Part shown: positions 58,321 through 64,000 of the stretch, piece by piece
How the letters are laid out: each line of letters starts with the position of its first letter
Position numbering within the stretch: the first letter of the stretch is position 1
Source of the DNA: Brachionus manjavacas
Lineage: Eukaryota; Rotifera; Eurotatoria; Ploima; Brachionidae
Length of the DNA: 64,000 nucleotides
Direction: 5' to 3'
Assembly: GCA_019054805.1 (NCBI GenBank)
Contig: JAHQIY010000003.1
Location: forward strand, 6,386,001-6,450,000
Program-made: the position numbers and the translations under genes
The notes under the pieces: generated by a model
Databases searched by the model: none
What the model was told of the DNA's origin: nothing
The model's input: the letters and a program-made list of their open reading frames with translations, nothing else

Positions 58321-59415
58321 TCAAGTAAAATAAATACTTGATAAGTTATTATATCTTAAAAATGTTAATTTTTTTCTATTCCAATAACTTTTTTTAAAAG
58401 CAGTCTGGTTTTCCTTTGTGTAAACATATAAATCCTTGAATGGGTCTGGACGGTTCCACATTGACATAATACCAAAACCAGAATGACTCACAACCCCAAT
58501 ATCACAATGCTGCATTAAATGAAAATCAAATATCACATTTTCTAAGCCATCACATGATTCTGATTTTTTTTCTACATGATAACTTGATTGTTCATTGTAA
58601 ACAACATTTTGAAACTTGAAAAAATGTTTTGCCTCTAATTTTACTTCTTCCCTATCTGCAGTAACAAATATTGAATAATTTTCAGATGCACTTAAAAAAG
58701 TGTTGTTGATAAAATACCAAAAACTCATGGATGCATTTTGATCTGCTTGTCCAACATGACCTGGATCACCCATTCTAACTTGAGCACATATTACTTTTGT
58801 TTTATTTGAAGGTTTCAATTTCTTTAAAAACAAATCATGTTTAACTTGTAGGCGTTTATTTAACTTGAACAGCTTTTTGTACAATTTTCTCAAAAGATAA
58901 GCTATCTTAAATTCAGACTGGTTGTATCCAAGTTCCGTTATGGTTTTTTTGAAATTAGGATTTTCGGATAAAGGATCAGAAAACATGAAGGCTCCTTTTA
59001 TGCTTATTAAACTGTGATTTGTCAAATCTGAAAGATTTTTTTCTTTTTTGAATTTGCCATTTAAACCAAAATTCCAGTTATAATCAACAACTTTACTGGA
59101 AATTGAATTTTTCTTTGAAAGCTGAGAAAAATCCCAATTTACTTCATTTGGTTCTAATACATTCTTTAGATCACAATTTTTTGTCATTTTGATTAAAAAC
59201 TTTCGATTAGCAATTAGAGAGAAAGCGTAAGTTGACAAAAGACCCTTTAATCTATCTGCCCATCCTCCACACACATCCGAACTGGTACATTGGAATTGGA
59301 TATATTTTTGAGTATTCTTTAGCTCTTTTATTTTCATCTTTCCAATTTGTGATTTGAGAACCAAAGAAATAATTGTTAACAACACTAACATTAGTAGATA
59401 TTCTTTCATTGCCAT
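58321..59415 (-). CDS. Type II membrane glycosyltransferase-like protein (possibly fucosyltransferase-like)
   Basis: A single-exon frame of 364 codons starts at ATG 59415. The N-terminus MAMKEYLLMLVLLTIISLVL is a signal anchor, as in Golgi enzymes. It is followed by a lumenal domain with CGGWADRLKGLLSTYAFSLI (about residues 48-67), a central KVICAQVRMGDPGHVGQ (about 205-220) with the conserved basic-residue beta-strand typical of GT-B nucleotide-sugar enzymes, then IFVTADREEVKLEAKHFF and a C-terminal DIGVVSHSGFGIMSMW motif. The order G-x-GxR-like loop, V-R-x-G-D, T-D/A-D strand and SxSGFG resembles alpha-1,2/alpha-1,6 and protein O-fucosyltransferase folds, so GDP-fucose transfer in the secretory pathway is a reasonable guess. 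The exact family is not recognised. Several NxT/S sites are present. No introns, unlike the other genes here; a retrocopy origin is possible but no poly(A) trace is distinguishable. Confidence 0.75.
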   Translation of the reverse strand: MAMKEYLLMLVLLTIISLVLKSQIGKMKIKELKNTQKYIQFQCTSSDVCGGWADRLKGLLSTYAFSLIANRKFLIKMTKNCDLKNVLEPNEVNWDFSQLSKKNSISSKVVDYNWNFGLNGKFKKEKNLSDLTNHSLISIKGAFMFSDPLSENPNFKKTITELGYNQSEFKIAYLLRKLYKKLFKLNKRLQVKHDLFLKKLKPSNKTKVICAQVRMGDPGHVGQADQNASMSFWYFINNTFLSASENYSIFVTADREEVKLEAKHFFKFQNVVYNEQSSYHVEKKSESCDGLENVIFDFHLMQHCDIGVVSHSGFGIMSMWNRPDPFKDLYVYTKENQTAFKKSYWNRKKLTFLRYNNLSSIYFT

Positions 59416-61501
59416 TTTTTAATTAAAAAAACATTGCCATTCTAGAAAAAAAACTTTTTTTTTTATTTTATAAATACTCTACCATATAAATAAGAAATTA
59501 AATATTATTAAAAGTTTTTTTTTTTAAATATTTATAAAAATTCGCTCTGTAATTCGAATTGCCAATTTCAAAAATGATTTATAAAATACGAAAATGATTG
59601 TTCCCAGTCGAATAAAAAACCAAGAAAAAAAGAAAAATTTTCGAAATGTATTTTGTAATTAAAAATTGGTTTTTATTTTTATTTATCTATTTAACAAAGA
59701 GCAAAAAATTGTTTGTCCCTAAAGTTTAAATTTTGAGTGTCTGCTTTTAAAAATTTTTATTTTTATTCTTATGTTACATAAAATCTATTTTTATTTTTAT
59801 TTACCACTGAATTGACAAATAGCAATTAAAAATTATAGAATTTACAAGTAGAAACCATTTTTAATTGTTGTATCTTAACAGCAAAGGAACCAGATCTTTA
59901 TTTTCATTTGTCTAACCCATAAACTAGGTATTTCAAGGCCTTTTCGTATTTTTACATAACAAGATTTTTATGACACTTTGAAAATGCGAAATTATGTTAA
60001 TCAACTTTCCAGAACCAAATTACTGTGAAAAAAATAGGGAATCATTTTATGGGAATTTAGATAAATAAAGTATGAATCAATTAGATTCATTATTCTTTTT
60101 TATAGCACAGTCTATCTTTTAAACTATCCAAGAGAACTCTCCTAAACGAGATAATTCAAAATAAAAGAAATTCATGAATTTTGGTCCAAATTATCTTGCT
60201 TTCTAACTTTCATGCCTTTTTCAATTTTCGAACTAATGTTCCTTTTTTACTTTCTTTTTTTCATTTTTTTTTTTTAAAGGAGGTTAATTAAATTCAATAA
60301 ATAAATAATACTCGCATGAATAATGGAAAACTTAATCCAACTTCCGAAATTGAGAAAGAATAAAATTGTTGACGTGCGGTCAACGACTTGTTAGTGCTCA
60401 TAATAAAAGAGTGAAAAGTGCTGTTTTGAAGAATTTATTTAAATGTCTTATCAAAATTCAAGTTTAAGAACACACACACATTTATCCAAAAGTCTTGGTC
60501 CATTTATACGAAGAGTATTTCTTATCAGTTATAAATTAGGCTTAGCAACATTTTGTATTTATTCTATTTTATTTTATTAATGAAGTAACAACTACTAGCA
60601 ACAATTAAGTTACTAACACTTAAACTAAGGACTTTTAATTATTATTTTCTCCAGAGAGACTGTGTAGCATTCCAGCTTCTCATTACTGTGATAAGCCGCT
60701 AACAAAATATTGTTGAATCTATTAAATCAAGTTAAAAATTCACTAATATTTGAATTTTATAAAACAATTTTTGAAACAAAAAAACTACACTTTATTAAAT
60801 TTTTCTACATCTTTTTACGTAAATTTACACAATTTAATGTAATAATATCTAATTTTTTCTCATATTTTCAAAACTAATGTAAATATTAGTAAAGTACCAA
60901 TTTTTTTTGCTAATTTATTTTAAAATAACAACACAATTTTTGCATTTAAAAATGATTCGAAAGGTAAACAAAAAACAAATGTAAATAATAAATTAAAAAT
61001 GAAATTTTATTTTTTTACTTTTTTTTTAAAAATTTTAATTTTTTTTTTAAATCTTTTTACAAAACATTTTTTGACAATATATTGGTACCCTCCTAACTAG
61101 TATCATTATTAATATGGTTCAATTTGCATGGTACTTTTTTCAATAGGATCATCAAAAAATTTTATTCACTTTTCTATCAATCCTCTGTGTCGACTTCCGA
61201 ATAAACCTAATTTATTTGCCTACAAAATGGCAAACCAAAAAATTAAGACTATAAAAAATTAAAGGGCTTGGAATATAAATCTTTTGACTGTTTTAAAGCA
61301 AAATAATATTTAAAATGAATGATAATGTGATCTTTTATTGACGATTTTAAATAATTTATAGAGAAAAAAATTTTTTCTTGATAATATTGCATTCGATAAT
61401 GGTGGTTATTATTTTGGCAAAAAAATCCATATAAAAAATATTTTTGATTTTTCAAATCAAACGAAAAATAAAAGAAAGACAATTAAAAATTTTCTAAATT
61501 T
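59416..61501. other. AT-rich intergenic region
   Basis: No gene supported. It separates two minus-strand genes and should contain the promoter of the glycosyltransferase-like gene and the 3' UTR of CCT7. The frame at 61249-61482 is AT-biased background. Confidence 0.45.
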
Positions 61502-63239
61502 TCACATAGGTCTTCCTCTTCCGCCTCCAGGATATGGTCTGTTGCCAACTGAGTCTCCTTGATTAGCTCTTGGAGCTTTGATTGTCTCATCAATGCTTAA
61601 AATGAGACAGGCAGCCTCGGAAGCAGCAGTTATTGAGTTGATCTTGACTACAGCTGGTTCCCAAACAGTTGCAGCAAAATTGTCTTCAATGTCCTCTCTG
61701 TTTATGTCAACACCGAACCAAGTACCACCTTCGGAGTGCTTTTGGCGAAGTTTGTTCAAAATGTCGGTCGCGTCAAAACCGGCGTTTTCACACAACTGTC
61801 TAGGAATAACTTCAAATGCGCGAGCCAATGCTGAAATAATCATTTGCTCTTTGCCAGCAATGGTTTTCGAATAATCTCTTAGATATTTTGAAATCTCCAT
61901 TTCAATAGCACCTCCGCCAGCAACAATGGCATCGTTTTTGACTGCACGTCTCACGATCATGATGGCATCGTGCAAAGATCTCTCAGTTTCTTCAATAAAT
62001 TGCTCGGCACCTCCTCTCAAAATGAAAGTGCAAGTCTTGGCCTGCGGACACCCGGTGAACAAATTGTATCTTTCTCCTCCTATTTGCATCTCCTCGAACA
62101 TAGCACTTGAACCGAGCACGCTACGGTCCAAATTTTCGACAGTGGATTGAATAGCGCCACCACACGCTTTCATTGTTCTCTTCAAATCTTCCTCTGTAAC
62201 TCGACCGGCACAGAAAAGGTCTCTGTCGGCAAAATATTGTGTGGCTACGTCACCAATTGGAAGTCGACTTAGAACAACTTTGGCGCCACTTTTGTATATT
62301 TTCTCAAGTTTGTCATACAAAATTTGCCATTCGGCATCAACTATGTTCTGGTATTCTTCAACACTTTCAACTCTGATCTCAGCATTGTCTCTTTCGGCTT
62401 TTAGTTCAAGCTCAATGTTAAGCAAAGCGATAAGAGGGTTTTCGTATTTTTTAGGCTGCATTTCGAATCCAGCGTAAGAAAATGTCTTCTTAAATGCCAC
62501 ACCAGCCACCAAACGAGAGTCTTCAAGAGCACCACCTGTTACTTTCTTGATTCCTATCATGTTCAATGGCAGATATTCATCAAGAAGCATGACAGCATCT
62601 ACGACCATGTTGGCAAAAAAGTCTTTGCTATGAGCGACTAATTTCGAACTGAGAGTAGTAGCAGCACACTTGGTCAATAGACTGCGTTGTTCTTCTTTAT
62701 TCTCTTTGTTTATTTTGACCGATATTTCCCGTATTTTATCCACTGCCATTTTTGTTCCCAATCTCAATGACTTTATGATAACTTGCGGATGAACTCCTTC
62801 TTCAATAAAATGCTTGCAATTTTTTAATATTTCAGTGGCCAAGAGAACTACACTGGTGGTACCATCACCCACTTCAGCATCTTGTGATTTGGCTATATCG
62901 ACTAGAGTTTTGCCAGCTGGGTGAACAACTTCCAATAAGTGCATGATCGTGGCACCGTCATTCGATATGGTTGTTTTATCTTCAAGAGCACAATGAGAAA
63001 AAGATTTAATTTTTTTTTTTGATTTACTTTTAGAATCGACAACCAATTTGTCCATGCCTCTGGGACCCAAGGTTGAGCGTACTGACTCGGCGATGGCGCA
63101 ACAGGCATTTATGTTGGTGATGATTTGAGGTTTGCCTTGAGAGGAGTCAGTGCCTTCTTTGAGTAAAATGATTTGTGGTTGCTTTAGAATTTAAATATAA
63201 TTAGATTTTTCAATCATTTAGTTGATAGAAATGTACCAT
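61502..63239 (-). CDS. CCT7: T-complex protein 1 subunit eta (TRiC/CCT chaperonin)
   Basis: Three coding exons, 63239-63237, 63181-63028 and 62979-61502, give 544 residues (human 543). CCT7 is one of eight subunits of the cytosolic chaperonin ring that folds actin, tubulin and others using ATP. Seen: [19 protein letters not shown] at the N-terminus; [12 protein letters not shown]; the ATP-site motifs ISNDGAT (about 57-63) and GDGTTS (about 90-95) with the catalytic Asp; [20 protein letters not shown] and GFEMQPKKY specific to eta; [28 protein letters not shown]; and a Gly/Arg-rich tail GGGRGRPM. The start is an ATG forming a three-base exon (ATG|GTACAT), since exon 2 has no ATG before GPRGM and its frame begins exactly at the acceptor. 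Translating straight through the 48-base second intron would insert 16 foreign residues into the ATP-binding region. Confidence 0.96.
62980..63027 (-). other. 48-base, in-frame, stop-free intron of CCT7
   Basis: It begins GTAAATC and ends CTTGAAG with a T-rich 3' part, splitting the codon A|AT. Removing it restores [13 protein letters not shown], aligning without gaps to the family (VDGRGKATISNDG in human). Its length is a multiple of three and it contains no stop, so frame alone does not reveal it. Confidence 0.85.
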
Positions 63240-64000
63240 TTTGATCCTGGTTAGTTATTTTTAAATCTAAATAATGGAATTTTCAGAATTAATTTTTAGT
63301 TAAAATAAAATTTGAAAAAATGTGCTCAAATAAAGAATTTAAATTTTGCTAAAAAATAAAAAGTTATTTGTGAGAAATTAGAAAAATTATAATTTTTTCC
63401 AAATCGGTACTTGAATGAGACTTTAGAAAAAGCAATTAAAAATTTGAATTTTTTAAATGTATTGTTGATATGGGGATCTTGATGATGATTTCTGTAAAGG
63501 TTGAATTTATTTTTATTAAGTATGTACATTGCCATGATTAGAAATAGTCTTGTGCATAAAAAGCATGTGGAATCTTGATTTCTTATTCAGTGCATGGCTT
63601 TTGTTGAAAAGAGCTTAGTAACTAATAAAAATAAAACAGTCTCGAAAAAAGTTAAATAAGTTTTGAAATTGTTTGCATTCACCAAACAACCTTTTTTTTA
63701 AATTAATTTAGAGTTTTGAAAGATAAATAATTTAAAAGATTAATTATCATCACCCAAACTCCTGGGATTCTAATTAAAAATTGATTCTTTTCAAAAAAAA
63801 ATGAGTATAGAAAATTGACTGACCTATTAATTTCTCGCAAGATAATCATTATCAGATTTTTAATTTAATATTAACTTATTTAGTTATAAACAAAAAATTT
63901 TAGTAATCTTTTACAGTACATCCTAAAACTAACTTCATCGATTTCTTTCCTTTCCTTTTCCTTTCCTCTTCCTTCTTTTTCCTTCTTTTTTCTTAGAGGA
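63240..64000. other. Upstream flank of CCT7
   Basis: AT-rich without recognisable exon. The last ~50 bases (63946-63995) are an almost pure pyrimidine tract (CCTTTCC/CTTTTT words) on the plus strand. Confidence 0.45.

Noticed and set aside
61502-63070. CCT7 as a 522-codon single exon starting at GPRGM
   Set aside because: It starts within the conserved N-terminus and includes 48 intronic bases. Upstream codons clearly match the family.
1-64000. CRISPR array, prokaryotic operon or phage features
   Set aside because: Introns, poly(A) signals and animal gene families show a eukaryotic genome; the only array is the 1.8-kb gene repeat.

Overview
This is a very AT-rich stretch of a small-genome invertebrate chromosome. 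Recognisable exons are visibly richer in G+C than their surroundings. Introns are tiny (about 46-70 bases in every gene that could be resolved) with GT..AG ends. The genes are animal genes (FBXO9, SLC25A42, CCT7, a multi-EGF plus chitin-binding protein, a spinster-type exon). Composition, intron size and content would fit a monogonont rotifer such as Brachionus. That is an inference; nothing in the window proves the species.

Layout. 0-10 kb: the N-terminal part of a Ser-rich minus-strand gene, then mostly gene-poor DNA holding a zinc-finger fragment, two tRNA-derived SINE copies, an orphan first exon of a spinster-type transporter, and a TA-flanked inverted-repeat element containing the 3' end of an RTE-like LINE. 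10.7-14.5 kb: a head-to-tail cluster of FBXO9 (6 exons), SLC25A42 (5 exons) and a small secreted protein (3 exons). 14.5-32.4 kb: ten tandem copies of a ~1.8-kb unit, each with an intronless gene for an 80-98 residue Cys/Pro-rich protein, a TATA box and a poly(A) signal. The 3' flank of the array gene is identical in kind to that of the small secreted gene just before it. 32.4-34.7 kb: a decayed LINE on the minus strand. 35.0-38.5 kb: a 15-exon secreted protein with 15 EGF-like modules and a C-terminal chitin-binding domain. 38.6-46.4 kb: no gene, but a long fold-back element and duplicated segments. 46.4-54.5 kb: an inverted-repeat-flanked block of LINE and SINE remnants around a small secreted coiled-coil gene of 3 exons. 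55.7-57.0 kb: a mariner-like MITE, a LINE endonuclease fragment and a hAT-like MITE with target duplications. 58.3-59.4 kb: a type II membrane glycosyltransferase-like protein. 61.5-63.2 kb: CCT7, with a 48-base in-frame stop-free intron.

The single-copy genes are unrelated housekeeping or secreted functions and show no joint pathway. The most unusual items are the Cys/Pro-rich gene array; the EGF gene, where joining exons 9 and 10 creates a UAG although skipping either keeps the frame; the stop-free 3n intron of CCT7; and two genes whose first coding exon is the ATG alone. Gene models come from manual reading of splice signals and frames. No alignment or search was run, and family names rest on remembered family sequence features.
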